Notes under the pieces: generated by a model
The model's database searches: none
Seen by the model: only the letters and a program-made list of their open reading frames with translations
Told to the model about the DNA's origin: nothing
Position numbers and translations under genes: made by a program
Part shown: piece by piece, positions 19,109 to 27,761 of the stretch
Layout: each line of letters starts with the position of its first letter
Numbering within the stretch: position 1 is the stretch's first letter
Assembly (NCBI GenBank): GCA_021463165.1
Contig: JAJTWY010000026.1
Location: forward strand, 1-39,987
Origin: Pyrinomonadaceae bacterium
GTDB lineage: Bacteria; Acidobacteriota; Blastocatellia; Pyrinomonadales; Pyrinomonadaceae
Length of the DNA: 39,987 nucleotides
Direction: 5' to 3'

Positions 19109-19896
19109 TGGATCTGGGCTTGCGAGAAAAGGTCGCTCTCGTCTGCGCGGCAAGCCGCGGGTTGGGCTTTGCGGTGGCGGATGAATTGGCCGCCGAAGGT
19201 GCACATTTGGTTATCTGCTCGCGTGGGCAAGATGGCATTGAAAAAGCGGCCGGATCGATCAGAACGCACGGAACGGAAGTTGTCGCCGTCGTCGCGGATA
19301 TCGCCGATCCGGCCGATCTAAAACGTCTATACGACAGGGCCATCGCACAATTTGGCAGGGTCGATATCCTCGTGACGAACAGCGGCGGGCCGCCGGCCGG
19401 GCAGTTTGATTCGATCGATCGCTCCGCCTGGGATGCCGCGGTCAGCTTGCTGCTTCACAGTGTCATCGACCTCACGCGGATGGTCCTTCCGGGAATGAAA
19501 GAGAGGAAATGGGGCCGCATACTCAACATCACCTCGATAGCGTCGAAACAACCCGTCGATAACCTGATGCTCTCAAATTCGCTGCGGGCGGGCCTGACCG
19601 GTTTTGCCAAAACCCTGGCGAACGAGGTCGCCGCCGATGGCGTGACCGTCAACAATATCCTGCCCGGCTACACTCGAACCGAACGGCTGGAAGAATTGAT
19701 CGAATTTATCGGCCGGAAAGAAGATATCTCGCCGGATGACGTGAAAGCTCGCTGGCACGCTGAGATCCCGATGCGGCGGCTCGGAGAACCGCGTGAGTTC
19801 GCGGCCTTGGCGGCCTTTCTCGTGTCTGAACGCGCAAGCTATATTACCGGAAGTTCGATCGCAGTTGACGGCGGCTGGACGAGGTCTTTGTTCTAG
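19108..19896 (+). CDS. SDR-family protein lacking the usual catalytic Tyr and Lys
   Basis: The Rossmann-fold protein has 262 residues and resembles 3-oxoacyl-ACP reductases. The cofactor motif is altered to CAASRGLG. NITSIAS supplies the active-site Ser 143. Where YxxxK is expected the sequence is SNSLR, so Tyr is Ser 156 and Lys is Arg 160 in the best alignment. A known BKR-like SDR subgroup has just such an imperfect motif and tetrad, so this is an evolved variant rather than a broken gene. The C-terminus (ASYITGSSIAVDGGW) is normal. It is coupled to the cupin gene and its stop overlaps that of the convergent hydrolase in CTAG. Confidence 0.88.
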   Translation: MDLGLREKVALVCAASRGLGFAVADELAAEGAHLVICSRGQDGIEKAAGSIRTHGTEVVAVVADIADPADLKRLYDRAIAQFGRVDILVTNSGGPPAGQFDSIDRSAWDAAVSLLLHSVIDLTRMVLPGMKERKWGRILNITSIASKQPVDNLMLSNSLRAGLTGFAKTLANEVAADGVTVNNILPGYTRTERLEELIEFIGRKEDISPDDVKARWHAEIPMRRLGEPREFAALAAFLVSERASYITGSSIAVDGGWTRSLF

Positions 19897-20840
19897 GCAC
19901 CCTCGTTGAGGGCGGCGACGTGGGCCTTAACGGTCCCGCCTAAGGTTTCGAGATTGTACCCGCCCTCCAGCGCCGATACTATCCGGCCGCCGCAAACCTC
20001 ATCCGCCCACTGCATTACGGTCTTCGTCATCGATACATAATCCCCGTTTTCGAGCCGCAGTTGGCCGAGCGGATCGGTAAGATGAGCATCGAATCCGGCA
20101 GAGATGAATATCATATCGGGCTTGAAGTTTTTAGCGATATCCTCGATCGCGGCTTCGAACATTCTCTTTTGCTCGCTGGAACCAGTGTTGGCCCGGACCG
20201 GAACATTCATTGTCATGCCGAGCCCGCGGCCATGGCCGGTCTCCCCTCGGCTTCCGGTGCCCGGATACCACGGATACTGGTGCATCGAAAAAAAATAGAC
20301 GTTCGGGTCAGAATAAAAGATCCCTTGCGTACCGTTGCCGTGATGAACATCCCAATCGATGACAGCAACGCGTTCTATCTCGCGGTACTGGTTTTGGGCG
20401 TAACGCGCGCCGACCGCAATGTTATTGAACAGGCAAAAACCCATCGCGTGTTCGCCGGTCGCATGGTGGCCCGGCGGACGAACAGCAACAAAGGCGTTCT
20501 GAGCCTCGCCCCGCATCAGAGCATCGACCCCGGCGATAACACCGCCTGCCGCCGTCATCGCCGCGTCGAATGAATGCATCGAGATGGTCGTGTCGGCATC
20601 CAGCCGGTCGATCCCGCTTTCGACCGCCGATTCGACGTGCTTGAAATGCCCCGGCGCGTGCGCAGCCTGGATCTGGCCTTTCGATGCCGGCTCGGGCGTT
20701 ATTTCCAAGAGGCTCGGCCAGAGAACATCGTCGCTTCTTAATGCATCCATCACCGCCCTGTAGCGGAGCGGTGTCTCCGGATGTCCAATGCCGGTGTCGT
20801 GTTTTTCATATATCGGATGGCGAACAAGTGCGGTCGTCAT
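19893..20840 (-). CDS. Histone-deacetylase-family amidohydrolase
   Basis: This zinc hydrolase of 315 residues belongs to the class II HDAC / acetylpolyamine amidohydrolase family. The active site is complete: the His-His charge relay in [16 protein letters not shown], zinc ligands Asp and His in [12 protein letters not shown], a later Asp in SAGFDAH, and the transition-state Tyr in EGGYN. In bacteria these enzymes deacetylate polyamines, acetoin-pathway proteins or other acetylated amines; the substrate is not readable here. It is divergent from the hydroxyproline operon and overlaps the SDR gene end by four bases. Confidence 0.92.
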   Translation of the reverse strand: MTTALVRHPIYEKHDTGIGHPETPLRYRAVMDALRSDDVLWPSLLEITPEPASKGQIQAAHAPGHFKHVESAVESGIDRLDADTTISMHSFDAAMTAAGGVIAGVDALMRGEAQNAFVAVRPPGHHATGEHAMGFCLFNNIAVGARYAQNQYREIERVAVIDWDVHHGNGTQGIFYSDPNVYFFSMHQYPWYPGTGSRGETGHGRGLGMTMNVPVRANTGSSEQKRMFEAAIEDIAKNFKPDMIFISAGFDAHLTDPLGQLRLENGDYVSMTKTVMQWADEVCGGRIVSALEGGYNLETLGGTVKAHVAALNEGA

Positions 20841-20850
20841 AGAAAATAAC

Positions 20851-20878
20851 TATCCACTATCCACCGTCCACTTGTCAC
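20851..20878. repeat. Heptanucleotide repeat tract, four units
   Basis: Four consecutive seven-base units share the pattern nnnnCAC: two identical TATCCAC, then CGTCCAC and TTGTCAC. The tract fills the start of the 124-base gap between the divergent hydrolase and the hydroxyproline operon. Confidence 0.6.
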
Positions 20879-20964
20879 TGAAACATGTAGGTTGTTTCCT
20901 GCTGGAGCGGATATTGCGCGGTCATATTGGAGAGTTTTGGTCATTCGTTGTAACTTATTTTGAA

Positions 20965-21888
20965 ATGAGAATATCGGCGATAGATTCTCACACCGGAGGA
21001 GAACCGACACGTGTGGTTGTGGATGGTTTCCCTTCGCTCGGGACCGGCCCGTTGGCAGCGAGGCTAGATATTTTTCGGCGCGACCACGACCATTTGCGAT
21101 CGGCGATTGTCCGCGAACCTCGAGGCCACGACGCGGTCGTCGGGGCATTATTGTGCGAACCCGCCGATACGACCTCGGCCGCGGGGGTGATCTTTTTCAA
21201 TAATGTCGGATATCTGGGAATGTGCGGCCACGGCACGATCGGCCTGGTCAAAACGCTCGAACACATGGGCCGAATTTCGGCGGGGCTTCATACCATCGAA
21301 ACCCCGGCCGGCAATGTGACCGCAGCGCTGAACGGCGATGGATCGGTCACTATCACGAACGTTTCGAGTTATCGAACCCGGAAAGACGTGACGGTCGAGG
21401 TCGAGGGCCATGGCCCCGTAATCGGCGATGTTGCCTACGGCGGAAATTGGTTCTTTCTCGTCAGCGATCATGGAAAGGCGATCGAACCGGCGAATTTACA
21501 GGAACTGACAGCGTTCTCGGTCGCGATCCGACGGGCGCTTAATGAGAACAGGATCACCGGCGAAGATGGCGCCGAGATCGACCACATCGAGCTGTTTTCG
21601 CATACGCCGACGGCCGACAGCCGCAATTTTGTCCTTTGTCCCGGGATCGAATACGACCGTTCGCCCTGTGGAACCGGGACAAGCGCCAAACTCGCCTGTC
21701 TTTACGCCGACGGCAAGCTAAAACCGGGCGAGACCTGGCGGCAGGAAAGCATTATCGGGAGCGTTTTCGAGGGGAGCATTGATGTCGTGAACGGCAAGAT
21801 AATTCCCTCGATAACAGGGACCGCATTCGTCACCGCGGAGATCGATCTTATATTTGACCCGAACGACCCATTTCGTTTTGGGATCTGA
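20965..21888 (+). CDS. 4-hydroxyproline 2-epimerase / proline racemase family
   Basis: The protein has 307 residues. It would convert trans-4-hydroxy-L-proline to cis-4-hydroxy-D-proline without cofactor. Both catalytic cysteines are present: C87 in MCGHGTIG and C235 in [11 protein letters not shown]. This excludes the Thr-containing 3-hydroxyproline dehydratase group. [18 protein letters not shown] fits the family N-terminus; the frame runs 59 codons further up but that part looks non-coding. The downstream genes complete hydroxyproline breakdown, so the epimerase role is favoured over proline racemase. It is the first gene of the operon. Confidence 0.92.
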   Translation: MRISAIDSHTGGEPTRVVVDGFPSLGTGPLAARLDIFRRDHDHLRSAIVREPRGHDAVVGALLCEPADTTSAAGVIFFNNVGYLGMCGHGTIGLVKTLEHMGRISAGLHTIETPAGNVTAALNGDGSVTITNVSSYRTRKDVTVEVEGHGPVIGDVAYGGNWFFLVSDHGKAIEPANLQELTAFSVAIRRALNENRITGEDGAEIDHIELFSHTPTADSRNFVLCPGIEYDRSPCGTGTSAKLACLYADGKLKPGETWRQESIIGSVFEGSIDVVNGKIIPSITGTAFVTAEIDLIFDPNDPFRFGI

Positions 21889-21902
21889 AGGCCTTCCGAA
21901 CA

Positions 21903-23006
21903 ATGACCTACGATATTGCGATAATTGGGGCCGGTATCGTCGGAGCGGCCTGTGCGGCAAGCCTTTCGCGCGAAGGTATGTCCGTCGCCCTGATCGAGGC
22001 TAAGGGCATCGCTACCGGAACGACAGCCGCCGGGATGGGCCACATCGTCGTGATGGATGATTCCGAAGCTCAGTTCGCCCTGTCGGATCTTTCCCAAAAG
22101 CTATGGAACGAGATGGCAACTCGGCTTCCGACAGACTGCGAATACGAACACTGCGGCACTATCTGGGTCGCGGCCGATGAGCAGGAAATGGCCGAGGTTC
22201 GCCGAAAACACGCGTTCTATTCAGCGCGCGGCCTGACGTCTGAGGTGCTCGACGAAAAGGCCTTGCACGACGCTGAACCGAACCTCCGCGAAGGCCTCGC
22301 AGGCGGGCTTTTGGTAACGGGCGACAGCGTTGTGTATCAGTTAAAAGCAACGAGCTATCTCATCGAAGATGCAAAACCGGCTAAGGTGATCAGCGGTAGG
22401 AAAGTAACCAATGTCGCGTCAGATGGCGTTTGGCTCGAAACCAACGAGAAGATAAGGGCAAAATACATTGTCAACGCTGCCGGTATTGGCGCGGCTTCGC
22501 TCTCGCCTGAGTTGAAGATCATCAAGCGAAAAGGCCATCTAGTCATCACGGATCGGTATCCCGGATTTGTTTCGCACCAGCTGATCGAGCTCGGCTATCT
22601 CAAGTCGGCACACGGCAAAGATTCTGACTCCGTAGCGTTCAACGCGCAGCCGCGAAGTACCGGGCAGATCTTGTTGGGCTCTTCGCGACAATTCGGCATC
22701 GACGATGCCGGCGTCGATCGGGAATTACTGCGGCGGATGACCTCGCGGGCGTTCGAGTATATGCCAAGGCTGCGGGAGCTTTCGGCAGTTCGCACCTGGA
22801 CAGGTTTTCGCCCGGCGACCCCGGACAATTTGCCGTACATCGGACGGATCGGCGATTCAAATGTATTTGCGGCCGCCGGTCACGAAGGCCTCGGCATCAC
22901 CACCTCGCTTGGAACGGCTGAATTGATAACGGACGAGATCCTCGGCCGCGATTCGCGGATCGACCGAACGCCATATTCACCTAACCGTGAGGTCGCTGCT
23001 CATTAG
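21903..23006 (+). CDS. FAD oxidoreductase (DAO fold), D-hydroxyproline dehydrogenase subunit
   Basis: The protein has 367 residues with an N-terminal FAD-binding motif IIGAGIVGAACAASL and the C-terminal DAO signature (RTWTGFRPATPDNLPYIG, AAGHEGLGITTS). It should be the substrate-oxidising subunit of a heterotrimeric D-hydroxyproline dehydrogenase of the LhpB/E/F kind, forming a pyrroline-4-hydroxy-2-carboxylate. It follows the epimerase by 14 bases. The ferredoxin-like subunit starts two bases after its stop. The trimer assignment rests on gene order and on the presence of all three parts. Confidence 0.9.
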   Translation: MTYDIAIIGAGIVGAACAASLSREGMSVALIEAKGIATGTTAAGMGHIVVMDDSEAQFALSDLSQKLWNEMATRLPTDCEYEHCGTIWVAADEQEMAEVRRKHAFYSARGLTSEVLDEKALHDAEPNLREGLAGGLLVTGDSVVYQLKATSYLIEDAKPAKVISGRKVTNVASDGVWLETNEKIRAKYIVNAAGIGAASLSPELKIIKRKGHLVITDRYPGFVSHQLIELGYLKSAHGKDSDSVAFNAQPRSTGQILLGSSRQFGIDDAGVDRELLRRMTSRAFEYMPRLRELSAVRTWTGFRPATPDNLPYIGRIGDSNVFAAAGHEGLGITTSLGTAELITDEILGRDSRIDRTPYSPNREVAAH

Positions 23007-23007
23007 A

Positions 23008-23277
23008 ATGATCGAGATCAGGATTGACGGAAAAACGATCAGATCTAAGCCCGGCACAACGGTCGCGGCGGCGATCCTGAATGCGGGAACCGATCATTTT
23101 CGCGCTTCCGTCCGCGGCGGTCGGCGCGGCCCGCTTTGCGGTATGGGGATATGTTTCGAGTGTCGGGTCAAGATAAACGGAGCTCCCGGCCAGCGAAGCT
23201 GTACGATCCTTGTGGAGCAGGGAATGGAGATCGAAACGGCAGCTAATGAAGATTCAGCCGCAGATTCACACGGATGA
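23008..23277 (+). CDS. Small [2Fe-2S] subunit of the D-hydroxyproline dehydrogenase
   Basis: The protein has 89 residues with a plant-ferredoxin-like fold. The cluster cysteines are in PLCGMGICFECRV and QRSC (CxxxxCxxC plus a distal Cys), as in the gamma subunits of D-hydroxyproline and sarcosine-type dehydrogenases. The start ATG at 23008 is one base after the preceding stop; a start 21 bases further up would overlap it. The last 12 codons (NEDSAADSHG) look like read-through into a short repeat-like sequence. A 109-base gap without a clear gene follows before the next subunit. Confidence 0.88.
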   Translation: MIEIRIDGKTIRSKPGTTVAAAILNAGTDHFRASVRGGRRGPLCGMGICFECRVKINGAPGQRSCTILVEQGMEIETAANEDSAADSHG

Positions 23278-23386
23278 AGACAGATCGGAACGAACGTAAA
23301 CGGCAATGGCTCGCGGCTGCTGCTAGCCTGGGCCCGCGTTCAGGCGTGGTCAACCTTTCCGTTGGTTTTTTCACACTCGGCTAACG

Positions 23387-24634
23387 ATGTCAGGCACAAC
23401 GATCACAACCGACATCCTGATCATCGGCGGCGGGCCGGCGGGTATGGCGGCGGCTGTCGCGGCTTCGGAAAGCGGCCGACGCGTGACGATCGTTGACGAC
23501 AATCCACGGCTCGGCGGACAGATCTGGCGTGCCGAGCTTGGCAAGAACGGATCGCCTGACGCGAACAAACTCTTGGCCGCCCTTGCCGAGCGAAGGATCG
23601 ACTTGATAAACAATGCCCAGATCTTTGGCACCGACCGGGACCGATCGCTGCTCGCCGAGACGGGCGCCGGAACTATCACACTTGGCTACAACAAACTTAT
23701 CGTCGCGACCGGAGCCCGCGAGCGATTTCTGGCCTTTCCGGGCTGGACGCTGCCCGGAGTTTTCGGTGCCGGAGGGCTGCAGGCTCTGGTGAAAGGCGGT
23801 TTTGATGTTTCCGGCAAGAGAATTCTGGTGGCCGGTACAGGCCCGCTTCTGCTGGTGGTTGCCGAGTATCTGAGATCAAAAGGCGCTCAGATCGCGGCCA
23901 TCGTCGAACAGGCTCCGGTCTCGAAAATCATCCGTTTCGGGCTTGGACTGTGGAATGCTCCGGCGAAGCTCGCCCAGGGACTCGAGCTTCGATCGCGGCT
24001 CGCAGGGATACCGTATCCAAAGGGTTCGTGGATCAAAAGCGTCAGGAAGACCGGCGAGATGCTGACCGCAGCGATCAGCAAAGGCGGACGTGAACGACAG
24101 TTCGAGTGCGAATACGTGGCCTGTGGGTTTCATCTCGTACCGAACATAGAACTGCCTTCGCTGCTCGGCTGTTCGATAGTTCAAGGCTTTGTCAGCGTCG
24201 ATGAATATCAGCGATCGTCGATCCCGACTATCCTCGCCGCCGGCGAACCAACGGGGATCGGTGGCGTCGAAGCGGCGCTGATCGAAGGTAAGATCGCGGG
24301 CTTTGCATCCACCGACGAAACACGAAAAGCCGAGGCTCTTTTTGCAAAGCGCGACCGCACCTCTCGATTTGCAGAAAGCCTGAAAGCCACATTCGCACTC
24401 CGCAACGAACTGCTAACCCTTGCCGAAGCCGAGACTTTTGTTTGTCGCTGCGAAGATGTTACGTTTGGAGTTTTGAAAGACTTTAATAGCTGGCGCGAAG
24501 CAAAGCTGCAAACGCGCTGCGGAATGGGCCCCTGTCAGGGGCGCGTTTGCGGTGCGGCCTGTGAATTTTTGTTCAAGTGGCACGTCGACTCTGTTCGACC
24601 GCCAATATTTCCGGTAAAATTGGAGAATCTATGA
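23387..24634 (+). CDS. NAD(P)/FAD oxidoreductase with BFD-like [2Fe-2S], dehydrogenase alpha subunit
   Basis: The protein has 415 residues. It has an N-terminal FAD Rossmann motif IIGGGPAGMAAAVAA, an internal nucleotide-binding motif VAGTGPLLLVVAEYL (about 145-160) and a C-terminal BFD-like iron-sulfur segment with FVCRCEDV and RCGMGPCQGRVC. This is the LhpE / HcnB / octopine-oxidase-subunit architecture. With the two preceding genes it completes a three-subunit D-hydroxyproline dehydrogenase passing electrons to the respiratory chain. Its TGA overlaps the next start in ATGA. Confidence 0.9.
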   Translation: MSGTTITTDILIIGGGPAGMAAAVAASESGRRVTIVDDNPRLGGQIWRAELGKNGSPDANKLLAALAERRIDLINNAQIFGTDRDRSLLAETGAGTITLGYNKLIVATGARERFLAFPGWTLPGVFGAGGLQALVKGGFDVSGKRILVAGTGPLLLVVAEYLRSKGAQIAAIVEQAPVSKIIRFGLGLWNAPAKLAQGLELRSRLAGIPYPKGSWIKSVRKTGEMLTAAISKGGRERQFECEYVACGFHLVPNIELPSLLGCSIVQGFVSVDEYQRSSIPTILAAGEPTGIGGVEAALIEGKIAGFASTDETRKAEALFAKRDRTSRFAESLKATFALRNELLTLAEAETFVCRCEDVTFGVLKDFNSWREAKLQTRCGMGPCQGRVCGAACEFLFKWHVDSVRPPIFPVKLENL

Positions 24635-25548
24635 CAATGAACTGGCACGGCGTGATGCCCGCCATCACGACCTGTTTCGACGAAAACCTGCAGATCGACC
24701 ACGAATTTACGGCGAAGCACGTCTCGTGGCTCGTTGACAATGGCTGTACCGGCATCGTCACAAACGGCAGCCTCGGCGAAGGAGGAACGCTTTCGATCGA
24801 CGAAAAGGTCGCTCTTTGGAAAACTGTCATCGCATCTGTCGGCGACCGTGTTCCGGTGGTTGCGGCCATCGCTTCGATGACCACCGATGAAGCCTGCGCG
24901 CAGGCCGTCGAAGCGGCATCGGCCGGATGCTCGGGCCTGATGGTGCTTCCGCCGTATATCTACCGCGGCGACTGGCGCGAGCTGAAATACCACATCACGC
25001 AGATCTGCCGGGCGACCGATCTCTCCTGTATGCTCTACAACAATCCGGTCGCCTACGGAACGGATTTCCTGCCCGAACAGGTCGCCGAGCTCGCGGCCGA
25101 ACTGCCTGGCCTTCACGCCGTAAAGGAATCGAGCACCGACGTACGCAGGGTGACCGCCATCCGTTCCCTCGTTGGTGATAGGCTCGAGATATGTGTCGGC
25201 GTCGATGACTGCATCGTTGAAGGCATCGACGCCGGTGCGGTCGGCTGGGTAGCGGGTCTCGTCAACGCGTTTCCGAAAGAGTCGGTCGACCTTTTCAACT
25301 ACGCGATGAACGGCGAAAAAGAAAAGGCGCACGAACTTTACAGATGGTTCCTGCCGCTGCTCCGGCTCGATACGGTACCGAAATTTGTTCAGTTGATAAA
25401 ACTCGTCCAGGAGCAGGTTGGGATGGGAACGACGCGCGTCCGTCCGCCGCGAATGGAACTGACCGGCAGCGAACTCGCCGAGACCCTCAAGTTGATCGAT
25501 CACGCGCTCGCAACGCGGCCGGGCCTGTCTGCAGCAAGCGGATCGTAG
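24631..25548 (+). CDS. Pyrroline-4-hydroxy-2-carboxylate deaminase (DapA/Nal family)
   Basis: The Schiff-base TIM-barrel enzyme has 305 residues. The lysine is K165 in LHAVKESSTD and the general tyrosine is Y136 in MLYNNPVAYG; NGSLGEGGTL replaces the usual substrate loop. In this operon the reaction should be deamination of 1-pyrroline-4-hydroxy-2-carboxylate to alpha-ketoglutarate semialdehyde (LhpC-type). MTMNWHGVMPAITT at 24631 is chosen because it overlaps the preceding stop in ATGA and has TGGAGA upstream; a frame start at 24577 lies inside the previous gene. Confidence 0.9.
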   Translation: MTMNWHGVMPAITTCFDENLQIDHEFTAKHVSWLVDNGCTGIVTNGSLGEGGTLSIDEKVALWKTVIASVGDRVPVVAAIASMTTDEACAQAVEAASAGCSGLMVLPPYIYRGDWRELKYHITQICRATDLSCMLYNNPVAYGTDFLPEQVAELAAELPGLHAVKESSTDVRRVTAIRSLVGDRLEICVGVDDCIVEGIDAGAVGWVAGLVNAFPKESVDLFNYAMNGEKEKAHELYRWFLPLLRLDTVPKFVQLIKLVQEQVGMGTTRVRPPRMELTGSELAETLKLIDHALATRPGLSAASGS

Positions 25549-25557
25549 AGAATAATG

Positions 25558-25651
25558 GGCGGAAACACGACCGGTAGGGAGTGTGTTTGAGCCTGACGAA
25601 CATGACTCCTTACCGATCCTGGACACGCTCCCTACCGGTCGTGTTTCCGCC
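25558..25651. repeat. Long palindromic element inside the hydroxyproline operon
   Basis: Two perfect 24-base arms (25558-25581 and 25628-25651) extend to 29 bp with one G-U pair. The 36-base loop contains a degenerate direct copy of the right arm (about 25605-25617). The element fills the 108-base gap between the deaminase and the aldehyde dehydrogenase and ends five bases before that start codon, leaving no room for a Shine-Dalgarno. It may be a REP/MITE-like insertion or an intraoperonic control hairpin. Confidence 0.75.
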
Positions 25652-25656
25652 TTAGT

Positions 25657-27225
25657 ATGAACGGAACTTCATTCATCGGCTTCACGCGAGGCTCTGAAAC
25701 AAGCGATACGTTCACGGCATTTGACCCGACAACGGGCAATGCTGTTGAACCCCTATTTCATTCGGCTACACTCGACGAACTCGAAACCACCGCAAGACTC
25801 GCCGACGCCGCTCGCATCCCATACGGCGATCTTCCCGGTAAAACGCGGGCGAAATTCCTCCGCTCGATCGCCGACAACATCGAGGCCCTCGGCGACACGC
25901 TCATCGAGCGCGCGACGCTGGAGACTTCCCTGCCGAATGCACGTTTCATAGGCGAACGAGCGCGAACCTGCGGCCAGCTTAGAATGTTCGCCGATCTGCT
26001 GGATGAAGGCTCATGGGTCGAGGCCCGGATCGACCACGCGATTCCCGACCGCCAGCCGCTGCCAAAACCGGATGTGCGATCGATGTATCGTCCGCTCGGC
26101 CCGGTCGCCGTTTTCTGTGCGAGCAATTTTCCGCTTGCATACTCGGTCGCCGGCGGTGATACCGCATCGGCCCTCGCGGCGGGCTGTCCCGTCATCGCCA
26201 TCGCCCACACCGCTCATCCCGGAACCGCCGAACTCGTCGGCTCGGCCGTGGCCAAAGCGGTCGCGGACCACAACATGCCCGAAGGCACGTTCAGCTTGAT
26301 CTTTTCGAAAGGCTACGAGCTCGGCCAGGCGCTGGTAGCGCATCGGGCCATCAAGGCGGTCGGCTTCACCGGATCGCGACGCGGAGGCCGAGCGTTGATG
26401 GACATCGCGGCTCGTCGCGATGATCCGATCCCCGTTTATGCGGAAATGAGCTCGGTCAACCCGACATTCCTGCTCCCGAACGCGATCGCCAAGCGAGGCG
26501 ATGCCCTTGCGGCCGGGCTGCATGCGTCGGTCACGGGCGGGGTCGGGCAGTTTTGCACAAAGCCGGGCCTTGTGTTCCTGCCTTCGAAAGCCGATTCCGG
26601 CTCGTTTCTTTCGGATCTAAGATCGCACATCTCAAATACCGGAGCAGCTCCGCTCCTGACCGAGGGGATCAGAAAAAGTTATGAAACGGCGAGCGAGGGG
26701 CGGCGGCCGGAAGTTGAGGACTTTACGGAGAACACAGCCGCCGATCTGACGGGCTTCGCCGTTCGGCCCTCGATCTTCGAGACATCAGCGGCGACCTTCT
26801 TGGAAAAACCCGAACTGAACGACGAAATATTCGGCCCAACGACTCTGCTCATCAATGCTGATTCCAAAGAAGAACTGCTTGAAATTGCCCGCGGTCTCGA
26901 GGGCCAGTTGACAGCATCGATCCATGGCGACGAGGAAGACCTCGTCGAATATGCCGACCTTATCGCCATCCTCGAAACGAAAGCCGGCCGACTGATCTTC
27001 AACGGCTTCTCGACCGGTGTCGAGGTTTGCCCTTCGATGGTCCACGGCGGCCCTTATCCGGCGACGTCCGATTCGCGTTCCACAGCGGTCGGAAGTCGCG
27101 CGATCACGCGATTCGCTCGGTTGGTTTGTTTCCAGAATTTCCCGGATGCGGCATTGCCCGATGAGCTGAAGGAAGCGAACCCGCTAGGAATTTGGCGTAT
27201 GATCGACTCCGAGTTCGTAAGATAA
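25657..27225 (+). CDS. Alpha-ketoglutarate semialdehyde (2,5-dioxovalerate) dehydrogenase
   Basis: The aldehyde dehydrogenase has 522 residues. The catalytic Cys is C300 (GGVGQFCTKPG), the general base Glu is E263 (VYAEMSSVNP) and the oxyanion Asn is in CASNFPLAYS. The long form with NPTF after the Glu and the final segments matches the KGSADH group. It oxidises alpha-ketoglutarate semialdehyde to 2-oxoglutarate with NAD(P)+, the last step of hydroxyproline catabolism. The N-terminus (FIGFTRGSETSDTFTAFDP) fits the family start. A long palindrome directly precedes it. Confidence 0.93.
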   Translation: MNGTSFIGFTRGSETSDTFTAFDPTTGNAVEPLFHSATLDELETTARLADAARIPYGDLPGKTRAKFLRSIADNIEALGDTLIERATLETSLPNARFIGERARTCGQLRMFADLLDEGSWVEARIDHAIPDRQPLPKPDVRSMYRPLGPVAVFCASNFPLAYSVAGGDTASALAAGCPVIAIAHTAHPGTAELVGSAVAKAVADHNMPEGTFSLIFSKGYELGQALVAHRAIKAVGFTGSRRGGRALMDIAARRDDPIPVYAEMSSVNPTFLLPNAIAKRGDALAAGLHASVTGGVGQFCTKPGLVFLPSKADSGSFLSDLRSHISNTGAAPLLTEGIRKSYETASEGRRPEVEDFTENTAADLTGFAVRPSIFETSAATFLEKPELNDEIFGPTTLLINADSKEELLEIARGLEGQLTASIHGDEEDLVEYADLIAILETKAGRLIFNGFSTGVEVCPSMVHGGPYPATSDSRSTAVGSRAITRFARLVCFQNFPDAALPDELKEANPLGIWRMIDSEFVR

Positions 27226-27312
27226 TGTGCGTCCGGTTTCCCACGTTAAGAGAGCTGCCCTTGCGTACGCCCGGGCCTATGCACGCGATCCATTAGCAAC
27301 CCTGGCCAGCCT

Positions 27313-27735
27313 TTACTTCGCAAACACCTGCGACATATCGTCAAAAGCCTTGAATTCAAGGGCGTTGCCGCTTGGGTCGAGAAAGAACATCGTCGCCTGT
27401 TCTCCGACCTGTCCTTCGAACCTTATCCTCGGCTCGATAACAAACTTCACGCCCTTTGACTGTAAACGCTGAGCAAATGCGCGCCATTCATCCATCGGTA
27501 GGATCACCCCAAAATGCGGCACCGGAACATCGTTGCCATCGACCGGATTGGTCATCTTCACGCCGGCAAGAGCGGGGTCGAGATGGGTGACGATCTGATG
27601 CCCGTAGAGGTCAAAATCGATCCAGCGGTCAGAACTTCGGCCTTCGCTGCAACCGAGCAGCCCGCCGTAAAACTCCCGTGCGGCATCCAAATCATGAACG
27701 GGAAATGCCAGGTGGAAAAGGTTCTTCATATTCAT
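27313..27735 (-). CDS. VOC / glyoxalase-like protein
   Basis: The protein has 140 residues with two beta-alpha-beta-beta-beta modules of the vicinal-oxygen-chelate fold. The first metal-ligand position is H8 ([19 protein letters not shown]). VPHFGVIL gives the second His and [15 protein letters not shown] gives the C-terminal Glu. A metal site is therefore plausible; the substrate is unknown. It faces away from the next gene across a 26-base gap, and is convergent with the hydroxyproline operon. A start two codons later (Met 3) is equally possible. Confidence 0.88.
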   Translation of the reverse strand: MNMKNLFHLAFPVHDLDAAREFYGGLLGCSEGRSSDRWIDFDLYGHQIVTHLDPALAGVKMTNPVDGNDVPVPHFGVILPMDEWRAFAQRLQSKGVKFVIEPRIRFEGQVGEQATMFFLDPSGNALEFKAFDDMSQVFAK

Positions 27736-27761
27736 CCGTGATAATCTGTTGATGATCTGCT

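Noticed and set aside
23278..23386. Short gap inside the hydroxyproline operon
   Set aside because: Looked for a small subunit gene. Only a repeat-like stretch and no ribosome site were found.
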